This document shows, piece by piece, positions 13,842 through 27,187 of a stretch of DNA of 64,000 nt. The stretch lies in NCBI GenBank assembly GCA_024305405.1, contig JAKNDB010000079.1:558001-622000 (forward strand), given 5' to 3'. The number at the start of each line of letters is the position of its first letter. Position 1 is the stretch's first letter. This stretch comes from Dirofilaria immitis. Lineage: Eukaryota; Nematoda; Chromadorea; Rhabditida; Onchocercidae. A program made the position numbers and the translations under genes. The notes under the pieces are model-generated. The model was not told the DNA's origin. It saw only the letters and a list, made by a program, of their open reading frames with translations, and ran no database searches.

Positions 13842-16800
13842 CACACACATATACACACACACACACATACACACACATATATATATATTTCAAGGATGAA
13901 CATCATCATATCGAGATGGAAAATAATTAAAACAGGTTATGCGGGAACGGGGAGAAAATGGTCGTCCTTGGCAACAAACTAAAATTAGTAACTTACGCAC
14001 TCTACAAATAATTCATCGCCATTCATAACCACATACAAATATATCACATCAAATCGAGATACATATTTTTAAGAACTAAAATATAATTATATCATATCTG
14101 ATAATAAGTAAAATAAAATTCGGATACTTCATTATCAATTTGAAAATCGATAATGCAAGAAAAAAGTATCATTAAAAGTTTAGAAATGATAAGAGATATT
14201 TATGTCCACTGATTTTAGAATGATAAAAAAATAATTGGTATTTTAATAGAAATGAAAATTTTTAAATTTACATTTAAATTTATTACTATCCAAGTTACCG
14301 TAGATAATAATCATGAAATAGTCATACCAGGGCTTCTAGAAATACAGTGACATAAAAATATCAACCAAACAATCTACAGAAACTTTCTATTAACACGAGG
14401 GATGATGATAAGAAATCTATTCTGTTCAATATTCAATAGTAACGAAAAAGAAATTAAAAATCAATGAATTATTATCTACATAATTGTTATGACTGTTTAT
14501 TAAAAGTTTATTATTCACTAACCGATACTTATATGCATATATGAAGGAAAAGATAATATGCAAATGCATGCTACTTATTAAATGCATGCCAAATGCATGA
14601 GGCAAGAAGCACACACAAGTCATCATAAAAATGGAATGACACAAAAGACCAGTAATGATTATTACAAGATGAATAATGTTCTTATTAAACAAAGATCTTC
14701 TTAAGAAGTATAATATCCGGTTTTCTATTATTAAATTTTGACAAAGCTATTAAAATTCCTTCCATTATGACTCACTCAAAAAAACCTTCTATTTCCATAA
14801 ATTTTAATTGTAAAATTTCCCAAAACTAATATTAGAAAATAATACAATAAACATGAACCTCTTCACCCGCATTCATCTCTATATGCTACAGCACTTTTCA
14901 GGAATAAAGGTTATTTATTATAAAGCAAACATTCAATGTCTCTATGCTTAGGCATTATTTCTCAGATGAATTTCATCTAGATTTCAATCAGCGGCAATGA
15001 TCCAGCTTACATTTTACCGAAGAAGGCAAAAAATTTAATTTGCACATAGGAAAAATCAATAAATTGAATACCGAAACAGCTCGATAACTAATCAAGTTAA
15101 ATATTATCCAAAAAAAGTGATTGTAAACATCCAAAATATAAGTTTCATAAAAATTATTATCAAAATTAAAACACATTTTCATTTTCATTCCTCTCATGAA
15201 TGTCTATATAATGATGCAATAATTATAAGAATTCCAGTTATCGAAAAAACCCAATCATTTAAATATGGCTAATATAGAAAAGGAATTTAGCAAAATGTTT
15301 TATCGTCATGCTTCTCATCTATTTTTCTGGCTTTTTAAAACGTCTCAACAGGATGAATTCGGAACAGAAATTTAATAAAATGTTTTATTGTCATATTCCT
15401 CATCTATTTTCTTGTTTTTTTTTTTTTTTAAACGTCTCTGAATAGAACTAATCCAGAATAAGCGTTTAATAATCTCATCTATTTCCTTTATTCCTTTAAA
15501 GAATAGTCATTCGTACATGACAGAAGACAAATGAATGAAAAATAATTATAAGACAGTAATCAAAGAATGAATATTGAGAAATGTTTTAAAACTAACCAAA
15601 CGGTGATTTTGATGGCCAATTTGGACTTTGGTCTGACTCAATAATCCAGTCAATGCATTATGTCTATTTGTTGCAACAACGGCTGATGATGATGATAATA
15701 GCGATGGTACAGTAGTAAGTGATCGAGGTGATTCAGTTTCGGTTTTTCGACGTTTTGTTTGCTTGCGACGTCGATTTGCAAACCAGCGATTTACCTGAAA
15801 AGTAGAGATCAAAAAGGCAATTGAAATGCAAAATTTACCAAATATTTTTCCTATGCAACAAGGTGAAACTATGAAAAAAGTTTACTAAATCAAATTTTGC
15901 GTTATGATATTTCATGGCAAATTTTCAGAAAAATCCAAAAAATTGGGAGAATGGAATTACTAAAAAAAAATTGGGAGAATGGAATTACATGGAATTACAT
16001 TCAGAAAGCGTAGTAAATTAAAAAGAAAGAAAAAAATCAAATACGTGAATGAATGAAAAAATCAAGAATTCTTTTTTTTTTAATTTACGAAATTTTACAA
16101 TAAGGCAGAAATCTCATTTCCGTTTTTCAACAAAAGTTTATTCACATCAATCAAGCAGATATTTCAAAATAGTTACAAAGAGCATAAATTTAATTATCAC
16201 TTATCTAAGTTAAAATTAGAACACTCAGTATATTACAATTTACCTTTGTAATAATTAGACTTTAGTAATATTAAGCAAATAGCATTGTTTTATGAAAGAT
16301 AAACAATGAAATCCTTTAGATAATGTGAAGTAATAAACAACATATAACAAAAATGATTTATAAAAGGGATTTGAAAAATAGAAAAATTACAGATGTATGA
16401 GCGATATAATTCCGTATCTGCTCAGTAGGTACATTAATTTATTATTATACTTTTCACATTTATTATCCTTTTTCTTTCGCTATTTTAAACAAGGTCATCA
16501 TCATCCTATCAAAAGTTTCACATCTTCCATTGAGAAGTCATCAACCAACCAATAATTTGGCAATGACCTCAAATTTTTAGTCGAAATCATACAAATTTGA
16601 AAATAAGTCGTTACCGAAAGAGATAGGATAAATCGTTTAAGGCAATTTCAACTTTAACTGAATGAAGTTTTATGTTTGATTGTTCTGCTGATTAATAATT
16701 TCATTTAAAATTCATTACCGCTACCACATTATTTATCGTCTTAAAATACCACTTTTTCTCATCTATACCATATTCTCAAATGTGCGCAATAGTATTCATT

Positions 16801-18694
16801 TATCTTGAATATTTCAATATTTCAAATTCAAATACTATCATTTAAAATGGTCAATCCATTATATTTGAAAGATGTTTTAACAATTCTCAAGTTAGCAATA
16901 ACTTTTTTATTCAACATAGTTCAATGTCCCATTCTATACTTATCCTTATTTCTTTTACCCATTATTCAATTCATGAAGCATTACTACTGGTAGCTATTAT
17001 GGAGGGTATCAAAGCATGATAAGAAATGTTAAATGAATAACTAGGAAAACACCTCGACGCAAACATTCCAATCCTGACTCATAAAACACATTTTGCAATA
17101 ACATCCATTTGTGGCGGTATTAATAAACAACACAAAATCAAGCATATTTATGGCTTTATTTACATCTATCCTATATATATGCATATATTACATATTACCT
17201 TAATAACAAGTATTTATATCTTTACTTCTATCAAGTAACTAAGCTATTCGCCATTATTTATTTGCAGAATATCATATAAACAACCAAAATTAGCTCCTAA
17301 TATATAATACAAAATCAAAGCATATTTATAATTTTGCCTACATCTGATCTATTCTATATATATATGATATGCAAATTACCGATTACATATTATTCTAATA
17401 TTATTATTTGCAGCTTTATGTCTTCCCTTTGTCAAGTAAGCAATTTGTTATTATTATATGACAAAATATTCAGTCGACAATTAAAATTCCCTACAAAATT
17501 TAATCGACAATTAAAATTAGCTCGTAACAAACAATAAAAATTAGTGTGTATTTTTAAAGCTTTGCTTACAATCTATTCTTACATATTATTTTAAATATTA
17601 TCAATTATACTTTTAATCTTTCATCAAATAAGCTATTGATTATTTTTAGCTGTTTATACAGAACGATGAATTTTTCTTTTCTAAAAATACTCCTTTACTT
17701 ACAATCATTCACTCATATTCATTTCTTTTTGTTAGCGATCTCGAGAATGAATCAAATATAACATTTAATTCATATCACCATTTCGTAACTAATTTCTGTA
17801 TCGAAAAAAAAACATATAAGTAAACTTGTAATTGTGAAAAGAATTCAAGAAAAAAGTGCCAAACAGATACAAAATATATTCTATTTTAAATAGTAAGGTA
17901 TATACCAGAGACATATTTGATTCATTCTCGAGATCGCTAACAAAAAAAAAATGAATGAACAGATACGGATGGAATACTAGATTATACATAAATATAGTAG
18001 TCAAGGATTTATCTACGTCAAAAAGATTTTATCTTTTACATTTTAAATATTTTATTTTTCTTCCGTGATTAATCTGATGTTCATATTTTGTTACGCAACA
18101 AACATAGGAGGATATATCTGCCTTCAGAGAACCATTTATCTATAATTTATCTTATCAATCCTACTGCTGCAACCATGCGCGCTTTAATTGATTTTGTTTT
18201 TCAACTATACTTTGCAAACATTTCCTGATTAAATGAATGAAATATTTCGTGACTTTACTCTAATCCTTCACTCTCTCTGCTTCATTTTCTATTCCGCTTC
18301 AATTTCTTGTTATCGTAAGTTTCAAAATAATTATGAAGACGCAAAATAGAGGAAGATATTGTATAATGATCTATCAGAGAGAAAAAAAGCAACCAAATTT
18401 CACGGCTCAAGTACTAAAAATCTCAAGTAAATACTAAGTTTATTGTTGCAACTTGACGAGTAGATTTAAAAGAGATGAGAAGAGAAGAGTGACGAGAAAA
18501 AAAAAGAAAGCAATTTGAAATATGAAGCAAAAGGCATCGATAAACAATTTACAAATTTTATGCAAAAGCTGCTGATTCATAATATACGCATCCATATTGC
18601 AAATGTAAACAAAACATTTCCTTCCCATTTTTGGCATGCTATGTCAATGACATTATAGCCCAGCTGACAAACTGTAGTAGTGCACTAATAATAC

Positions 18695-18727
<33 letters not shown>

Positions 18728-21646
18728 TCCTTTTACTTCAACATTTCTACTATTCCAAATTTCCTACAATCAAGCTTGATAACGATAGCGCTCAAAATTG
18801 TAATCCATTATTGAGTTTATATTTTATCAGCAAATAGCAGTGGTTAACAGCTTTATCGGTAGATAATAATAGCTAATAGTGGCAGTATTAGCACCAAAAT
18901 AGCATCTTTAACTTGCTAAAATATTTAATTACTAAATCCGTATCTGATATAATAAAAATAAGTTTATACCTTGAACATGGCTAAGTTAGAAAAAGTTGAA
19001 ATTATATAAATTAAATATCTATGGATCAAAGTTTACAGTATGAAATGAGCAGTTTTGAAATATTATAATCTAAAATATATAACACAACAAAAGATCAGTC
19101 ATTCCTTTGGATGCGAAATACTTTTTGCGCTAAATTTTAAAATTACAAAGATGAGCCAATTTTTCATCTTTAAATGATAAAATATTATCAAAAAAAAGTT
19201 CATTTAAGAATGAATCGAATTCAAATGGAAAGTGAACAAATTTCTCAATATCATTATAAATTAGCATAATTTATTATATCAATAAGATAAGATAATCGAA
19301 TTAAGAAATCTAATCTGCCTATTACATATGCCAAATTAATTATTTTCAAGTTTAGGAAAACTTCCAAGAAGTTATGAGGAACAGTAACTACCCAACTTTT
19401 TTTTTTGAAAATAAAGAAAAACAACCTGAATATAAGTCATTGACATGTCTTTTGCTAAGCGTTCTTTCTCTTCTCGACAAGGATAAAGATTATCACCATG
19501 CATTGCTAACCATGCATCAAGCATTGCTGCCTGAAAATGTTACACATCTATTTTTCTAAGAAAATAAATTCATTTTTCTCATCACTATTTTGACATCAAG
19601 ACTAAAGTTCAAAATGATTCATTCACTGATATATGTCAACATTTATATATGTGACACATAAAATCAAATATCGCCAAAAAAATTTTTTTCCAATGATAAG
19701 CAAGAGCAATGAGAAATAAAAATATATCCACGTTTTTGCTTTTGCAAATATATAGGTATTAATGGGAAAAAATATTTTTTAAGATTTTCAATCACACGCA
19801 TAATAAAACCTCTCACACGTTTACTAGGAATGAATTTTCGCAATAAAAAAAGTGAAATAAATCTTGAAAAATCTGCAAAACATTCAACGGTGAAAGAAAA
19901 AAATTGAATGCTAGAAAATTAAAACTCTGAAAATCAATTAAGTAGCAACAAAAACCATTTCTATTTATAGAAAAATATGACTAAATATTGACAGATGAAG
20001 ATGCAAACTAATTAAACTAAAATCCTTTATTAATTAGAATGATGAAAAGATAAACTTTTTCGCTTTCATCATCCGTAAATATCAACTACAATATACAAAT
20101 AGGAAGCATTGTCGAAAATGGAAAGATGATAACCAGATGTTAATGCTAAGATAAATAAAATGGATACATACATATATTATTTTATCGATTGTTATAATCA
20201 GTGATATGAATATCCTAGATCATTTATAGACTACTGTTATGATCAGAAATATAAAACATCCAGCTTATTTATAGATTATTGTTATAAACAGTGAATATGA
20301 ATATGTCAGCTTATTTACAGCCTACTATTATGATCAGTGATTTGAACAGCCTAGCTTGGCTTTTTCATGTTCTAAAAAGTTTTGTAGGAAAAAATTTTAA
20401 TTCAAGAAGTTATTGTAAAATGATAAACAATCTAACTAGAAAATCATCAATGTGATATTTCTCCGAAAGAAAGCAATACTAGATAATCGTCAATCACAAC
20501 AAGAGAAACCCAAGTATCATAAATATTTCGAAGTGATGAAAAAAATTCCTTTAAAAAAGTAAAGGAAACAGAAAAAGAAAAAAAAAACTAAGACCTGCAT
20601 TTTCTTCGACATCCCAGCTGCATCGTACACATTATATACATATTATTTTATCTACATTACAAACCTGTCTCATTCCCTATCTTCTGTCCTATCTTCTCCG
20701 ATATCCCCTTCACTGATATCATCATTGTTATCATCATGTTCCCAACTATAACAACAACAACAACATGTGTGAAAAAGAAGAATATGTCAATGGAACAAAG
20801 TCATTTTGCATCTTTCCCAAAAGCAATAAACTTCCATCCATTTCAATCACCCCTCGAGTATTTCATCATCAAAAAAAAAGCGAAAACGTCAAATTCACAA
20901 GCAGACAAAGCTTCTCAATCAAAAATTTCGAAATAGTATGAATCAAACGCATACACATCATATATACACACACACACACACACAGAAATATACACATTTA
21001 TATAAACATGATGACGATATCTATACACATATATCAACACCATAGATGTTTATATGTATATATATATATATGTGTTGACAACACAACACATTTCATCACC
21101 ATCATTATTATCATCATCATCATCATCATTATCATCTTCGTCATTATTACTATTGTTATCAAGTATTATATTATTATTATTATTTAGCATGCAACACGAC
21201 TACGTTCTAATCAAGGATATAAATTACTAAAAATTATGAAATGAAAACATTTAACTAGAGAATCTTCAGTGTGACGCTGCGAAACAACACTAAATATTAC
21301 GAAATAACAACATCCAGCTAGAGAATCTTTAGTGTGATTCTAAGAAGTAACACTAAATGTAATCTTCACTACAATCCTACAGAAGGAAAACATCACTTAT
21401 TCCAAATATTATCCATAATAATGTATATATCATAGCTTAAATGATAAGTTTATGAAAATAATCAATAACCTGTTGACGCTGTTTCGTTTTTTCAATTGCA
21501 GCAACAGATGACGGAGAAGAAGATAAAATAAGTGTAGCTTCAGTAGTTGGTGATGTAGCACCATGTGGAAACACGTAACTTGCAACCATTTAGATCCAAA
21601 CTTTACGTCAACTATTTCGATTTATGTTTCAGTGAAGCACAAATGG
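216..21646 (-). CDS. Divergent TALE-class homeodomain transcription factor with Gln/Ala-rich C-terminal tail
   Basis: Probable nuclear DNA-binding regulator. Coding exons (minus): 21470-21589, 19426-19530, 15597-15794, candidate 2735-2766, 1705-1852, 845-1213, 216-719; about 491 residues. The ATG at 21587-21589 follows an in-frame TAA, and a TTTTTCAG acceptor ends at 21647, so 21590-21646 is 5' leader. The homeodomain spans about residues 29-91 and is split by two phase-0 introns. Helix 3 reads VNRWFANRRRKQ, with W48, F49, N51 and R53 present. The three-residue TALE loop is present but reads NLYP where PBX/Meis have NPYP. Ala at position 50 is typical of Iroquois/Mohawk; Arg at 52 is not. A basic stretch (KQTKRRK) follows. 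The exons at 845-1213 and 216-719 encode poly-Ala, a run of nine Gln and PQPQPQ, with no second domain seen. Introns reach about 12.8 kb. Family assignment is firm; the orthologue is not, so no symbol is given. Confidence 0.85.
2735..2766 (-). other. Candidate 32-base micro-exon of the homeobox gene
   Basis: The exon at 15597-15794 ends in phase 0, but the exon at 1705-1852 needs two bases to complete its first codon, so an exon of length 3n+2 is missing. On the minus strand a strong acceptor (CTCGTTTTTAG) ends at 2767. It is followed by 32 open bases in the required frame (ANSRRVSSR plus two bases) and a GTGTAG donor. This restores the frame exactly and the stretch is more GC-rich than its surroundings. 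The donor is weak. The alternative is a one-base error in the exon at 15597-15794 combined with a TTCAG acceptor inside 1841-1852. Confidence 0.4.
4042..4160. repeat. Tandem repeat, three copies of a 26-42 base unit
   Basis: The segment AAATAAACTTTCATATATTG occurs three times. The first and third copies (4042-4083 and 4119-4160) also share the leading CAATAAAGTTGCTTAGC; the middle copy (about 4091-4117) keeps only the second half. It lies in the long intron of the homeobox gene. Confidence 0.85.
5394..5447. repeat. Direct tandem duplication of a 27-base unit
   Basis: Two adjacent near-identical copies of a unit containing ATCAGATTTATCTGTTTC. Intronic, with no coding content seen. Confidence 0.8.
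5661..5750. repeat. Purine tract (GA-rich)
   Basis: Almost pure A/G on the plus strand, built from GAGAAAGAGA-type words. Similar tracts occur at about 8081-8225, 10706-10735 and 11941-12000. They lie in the homeobox intron and look like simple-sequence DNA. Confidence 0.75.
13811..13888. repeat. (CA)n/(TA)n microsatellite
   Basis: Alternating AC and AT dinucleotides. It creates a spurious His/Thr-rich open frame on the plus strand. Confidence 0.9.
17130..17640. repeat. Degenerate tandem repeat, about three copies of a roughly 200-base unit
   Basis: Blocks starting near 17130, 17308 and 17536 share the order: caaaatcaagcatatttat-like start, a ttgcctacatctatcctata-like segment, tacatatta with AT-rich spacer, then ctttcatcaagtaagctatt-like end. 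Copies are eroded by substitutions and small gaps. They lie in the homeobox intron and no coding signal was seen. Confidence 0.6.
17726..17946. repeat. Long inverted repeat (34-base arms, about 153-base spacer)
   Basis: 17726-17759 and 17913-17946 are perfect reverse complements by eye. The core is TTAGCGATCTCGAGAATGAA. The transcript could fold into a long-stem hairpin. It may be a small fold-back or MITE-like element or a local inverted duplication; no transposase lies inside. Confidence 0.8.
18696..18726. repeat. (CA)n microsatellite
   Basis: About fifteen uninterrupted AC dinucleotides in the intron between the first and second coding exons region of the homeobox gene. Confidence 0.9.
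20165..20350. repeat. Degenerate tandem repeat of a unit of about 55-60 bases
   Basis: Four eroded copies share TTATAGATTATTGTTATAAT, then a cagtgatatgaatat-like segment, then a cagcttattt-like segment. Lies just upstream (in gene sense) of the homeobox exon at 19426-19530. Confidence 0.6.
21235..21375. repeat. Two-copy tandem repeat, unit about 68 bases
   Basis: The shared core reads CTAGAGAATCTTCAGTGTGA in the first copy, then a gaaacaacactaaat-like segment. A weaker relative (aactagaaaatcatcaatgtgat) appears near 20430. Confidence 0.6.
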
Positions 21647-22759
21647 CTGAAAAAGAAATAAAAAATTAGTATAAACATAAATTTGTTACTTTATTTATTT
21701 TAAAAAGTACATGCAGCTTCGCTAAGTAGAATCAAAGAGAAAATGCTAGTGTTTTCATTTATCGAATCATTTGCATATTCATCAGTTAATTCGTCGTATA
21801 TTTCATTCAAATCATAGCATCACCGAAATACCTATCATTTATACTGAGAGAGAAAGAGAGAAGTATATCAAAACCAAAATTTCGAAAGGCATTTAAATTA
21901 TCAATGAAAATTTGAAATAATATGAGAAAGTAAATTAAAAAGTTCGTTTCGATTCCTATATCATTAACCTTTTGAATTCCCAACAATATTATTATCTCTA
22001 GTATTAATACTGACTATTATAAATCTATACATATTCATCACATCAAGACTATTTTTGGACCTCTCTCTCTCATCATCATCATCATCATCATCATCATCAC
22101 AAATTACACATTTCTCACAGATATATAAAATGAAATATCTGTTTCTAGCTTTACAATAAATACAAACTACTTCATCATCAATCTGACTGAGCTAAAATAG
22201 AATTGATGTAAAGCAAAGAAGAAAATTGAAGAAAATAAGATTAGATACCGAAAAATGAAGGAAAACATCTTTTAAAATTAATCACTTCCTTATTTCCCAT
22301 CTTAAAGCTATATTTCAGGAAGAGATTGCATCTAAATTAAATTCTTACATATTAGTAAACGAAGGAAAGCAAGCAAATGAAATAAAACTAAGAGAATTTA
22401 GAAAATTGTCTTACTTAGTTCTGGAATTTTACTAAAATTAAAAAATACGTAATTGTATTAAAAAAATTAAGAATCTCGAAAGAAAATGAATGAAAAAAGA
22501 ATATTACATCTCTACCATCCTTCTCTTCCATGCAATTTAAAAAAGGAAAAACAAAAAAAAATTTATGTTGTAACAGAAACAATAAAATTAATTTTCGCAA
22601 ATTGTTCGCATCTACTTCTCTCTCTCTCTCTCTCTGCCTAGCCCTACTATCTTCTGCTAAATTTAATCCGTTGTCCCTGACGCTATTTTCTAAGTATAAA
22701 ATTAATTTCACAGTTTCCAGATAATTATAAAAGAAATTATAATCATCCAGAAACTAACT

Positions 22760-22790
<31 letters not shown>

Positions 22791-23700
22791 AATATAAATG
22801 CTGGTCCTGAAGATAGTAGTATATGTATACCAATGCAGGATAGTGAATCAAATATCTAATCTTAATTACCCAATATGTGAACAAATTACACATGAAGTGC
22901 AAATTACACATTAGTCAGCAGGAGAGACAATAATACTGACGAAAGAGACAGAATTTATTTTAAATTTCAAGTCACATATGACTCGTGCAACCAAATTTTC
23001 CAAAAATAGATAACAACGCAGCAGCGATGCAACACAATACATAATTACGATGAATTGTGAAAACTAGCTTACTGAGATGAATTTCGCTGTAAGAATGAAA
23101 GCCACCAATTTTATCTGCACAACAACTAATATAATAACCTATCAACATCGCTGAATAATGTCAATGAATAATAAGATATACTCCTTCCAGACGTCATAAA
23201 TAAGTTATGGTATGCGACTCACTAAGACAAGAAGGACAATAAACAACCGGTGATTTCATCTAAAAGATTAAAATTTTAACGATCACTTTAAATGATAGGA
23301 ACCTTCTCCAGAATATTTCTTCATAATTTCGTCCATTATTTACTATGAACTATTATCTTTTATGAGACAAAATAAATTAAAGTCATTAGCCAATATCTTT
23401 TCTCACTACCAGACTTAGCATAATCTAACATTTTCCACTATCCTAATTATCCTTCTCCTCCATCACCTACAATAGAAAACTTTACAAATATACCACCATC
23501 ATCATCACCCAGATTTAATCTTTCCCTGGTTCAAAGCTCATTTCTATTCCATTCATTCATTCATTTATTCATCCATAATCTGATTCAGATGAATCGAGTC
23601 AATTTCCAATCGACCTTGGAAATGGTATTTCCACCATGCAACGAAATTTTGGATATGCATGTACGTGGTCGCCCATCATTTAAATGGATATTATCTTTTA

Positions 23701-23810
23701 ATATACATACACATATACACATATACACACATACGCACATACAACACATACACACACACACACACAATATGTATACACACAGACACACACCAAAACATAA
23801 ACACACATTG
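23701..23810. repeat. Interrupted (CA)n/(TA)n microsatellite
   Basis: Runs of acacat and atacac with interruptions. Both strands give spurious His/Thr- or Cys/Val-rich open frames here. Confidence 0.85.
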
Positions 23811-26747
23811 AAAATCACTGGACTTCTTCGTACATTAAATCAATTTCTGCCTAACATAATATTGTGATTAAAACCGAAATACACACACATACCATAAACA
23901 TAAATATACACACTCAAATAGTCAATGATAGCTATGACTCATTTTAATAAATAAATATGATGATTTCATGATATTATTTTATTATTTCAAATTGTCATTG
24001 CCATTCTCATGAGCTTCAATCAAATAAACTGGCCATTATGAAAGGGAGAGTAAAGAGTAAGGGTAAAAGAGAAAGAAAGAGGGAGAGAAAAGCTAGCTAA
24101 GTATTCGTTCATTCCATCGTCAGATAAAGTCGATCAAAATTGATCGATTGAAATGATCAAAAAAAGCGGATAATAAGCAGTCAATATTTCGTTTAATAAA
24201 TACACTGATAAGTCGAAAATAGATAAATCAATCATATTAACAACAAATCAAATTGAAAAAAAAAACCAAAATTTATAAATCCTACAAATAGAAATTTCTA
24301 TTAGTCATAGTAAAACAAAAAAAACACCATATCACTACACTGTCGTTTCTCTCCTATCGTCCTCTCAATCATTCCCATCTTTTTTTGGTATAAATTTTAT
24401 CATATGCTCATCGTATGCCTATATTGTTGCTATAACAATAACAATAATATCAATAACAATAATAACAACAACAATAACACCACCTACAATTACTACTTGC
24501 TGGTACTACCGAAGAATAAAAATAATGCCTGTTGTTGGAGAAAGCAAAAATAAGAATGATTTTTACAATAATAATACTTCACAAAAACAATTTTAGCAAA
24601 AAACGTGCGCAGTATAATGATGACGATAATGATGTTAATGTTGATGTTGTTGATAATGACGATGAACAAGGCATTGAAAATCGGGCGGTTTTCAATGCCA
24701 TGAGATTCGTTGAGTTGAAATTGCCTCGTAAAACTCCCGCACTATCAATATATACAATACCTAAACCGGTCATCAATGTCATTTACCATTTCTATGTGAC
24801 CTTATAAAATAATACAAGTCATAGGTAACATCTATATACATCGTTTGGTACCAAAAAGGCAAAAGAAAATAAGGGGAAAAAAAGGAAAAATAAATCTCCT
24901 ATCTAACAATCATTTAACAAGTAAATTAATAATTAGTCAATTAAATAATCAAATCAAATCAGTTAATTCAATTTTATAGTATATTACAATACTAAACAAA
25001 CAGTAAAGCTAATAAGTGTGATGATGAAAGTACACAAAAAGTTGATCCGATTTGATTTATATATATATACAGGTAATATGTAATGCATTAAAAATAGCTA
25101 GTCATGCTTATCGAATGGAATTTGAAAGAAACACATCGTATGAATAACCTAGCCTAGCTTAGACTGGCCTAGCTAGCTAGCTTAATAGCTCTATTCCACC
25201 ATCATTTATTGCCATCATAGCCAAAGCAATATTCATCATCAAATGATAAATATTTTCATGGTGGCAAATGTGATTGCATAAGAAAGCTTGAAGAAAGAAT
25301 GTAAATAAAAAATATAAGATAATTTAAATATATGTATATTTAAATTGTCTCATATGCATTACTTAAATTTTATATCTATCCAATATATATATATATATAA
25401 TGATGAAAGAGAACGAATAAAAGAATAATGGGAAGTAGATCGGATAATTATACATTATGCGATGTCATTTCACACAATTATTTCTCATTTCTTCATCTTT
25501 TTTCATTCAACTATACTTTTTCAAGAACACAAATACATGCATATAAACGTACATATAAATAGCTAATAAATATGAAAAATTTATCGTATATTTGTAAGAA
25601 GATAACAATAGCAATAAGTAATTTTTAAAAGAAATTTAAGAAATTTCAAATCTCTTCTATTGTAATATTTAAATCTAATAATTGGTCTCTACTAAAAATA
25701 TCAAATCAATAACGATGCATTTTGCATGATAACATTCATTTAAATATTTAGTATATATATTATATTCAGGCTAAAAATCTATTCAACAAATGATACATCA
25801 ATAATTCAAACGACAGCTGTACCAACTGCACACATAACGATGCATTTTGCTGCTCGTCTCAGTGAATTAGTAATCCTGACATTTCGACAGCAAACTATGA
25901 TAGAGATGATGCCTTATTACTGATCGAATAACCACTATTCACTCTTATCAAGGATAATAGAAGGATTATATATGAAACATTTCTATAAATTCACTTCAGT
26001 ATTATATATAACCATAGATATATATATATATCTATGTACATATAGGCTTAAATATTTTTCAAATAAAGTATAACAAATTAACATAGACAAGAGTTCTAAA
26101 AGCCTAAAAGTTCTATTTCCACCTTTGATATTAACAAATCCAACCGAATAAGTTAATTATTTTGTTCTTTTTTAATTTTTAATCAGCTCACTATCAAACT
26201 ACTATTAGAAAAAATAAGATAGATAAGAACCGTTACCACAAACACATCTTATCAGCAAATCAACCAGTTCTAAACGAATGTCTCAGAAAATCAGGTTTTC
26301 CTATTCATTAATAACATAACATGAAGAGCATAAGCAATCACTTAACATTCTACACAGTCGAAAATTATGATAAGACTGATGAGAGAAAAGTTGTTCTCGT
26401 TCGTATTCATCAAATTTCAATCCATTGATATTTAAGAATTTAACAACAAATTTGCAAATATATGATATAAGTGAATGAAATCCTAAACTTAAACAATATA
26501 TTTGCAGATTTCTAAAATATATGACGTAAATGAAGTGAGGAAAATTTTAAACAAAAGACCGATAATATTTCTCGTCCCTTCCCATCATTATCCTTCCTCA
26601 TCACTTAAATTTGCAATACTTCAAGATGGAGGTGCCAGATGTTACGAAGATTAAAAGTCGATAGAACATGTGTATCTAATTTTCATTCTTGTATCCTTCG
26701 CTTTGTTCTATTTTCCCCGCCAAATACTACAATTTATTGCATTTTTC

Positions 26748-26748
<1 letters not shown>

Positions 26749-26800
<52 letters not shown>

Positions 26801-26840
26801 CACAAACATACACACATAACGGACACACACATACACATTA
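26749..26840. repeat. (CA)n microsatellite
   Basis: More than twenty uninterrupted AC dinucleotides from 26749 to about 26799, then an interrupted tail. The longest CA tract in the window. Confidence 0.9.
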
Positions 26841-27187
26841 CATATATCTCTTATATAGGTCAATTTAGGTAAAGCCAAAAGATTTACTAATTAGCAATCG
26901 ATTGTAAATCAATCAGTTCAACCTTTCATCTTTACCGATGTTTATCTTCAATGAGTATGCCTATTATTGCGCGGCTCCTCATAAGAAATGCTGATTTAAA
27001 TTTTTCAGTAAAGAAATATATCTAATTTTTCAGTTCGACCAAAAATTATTCAGCAAACACTACTGATAACTTGAAAATACTTCATAGTTTTAAACCGATA
27101 CATATTTTACTTATGAATATATCCTGTACATATGCAACATATTACAACATTCATGATAAGTAATATATAAATCTAATTTCGAAATAA

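Noticed and set aside
13701..13982. Plus-strand His/Thr-rich open frame
   Set aside because: It is created by a (CA)n/(TA)n microsatellite.
23585..23867. Overlapping open frames on both strands rich in Cys/Val or His/Thr
   Set aside because: Both arise from the interrupted CA repeat.
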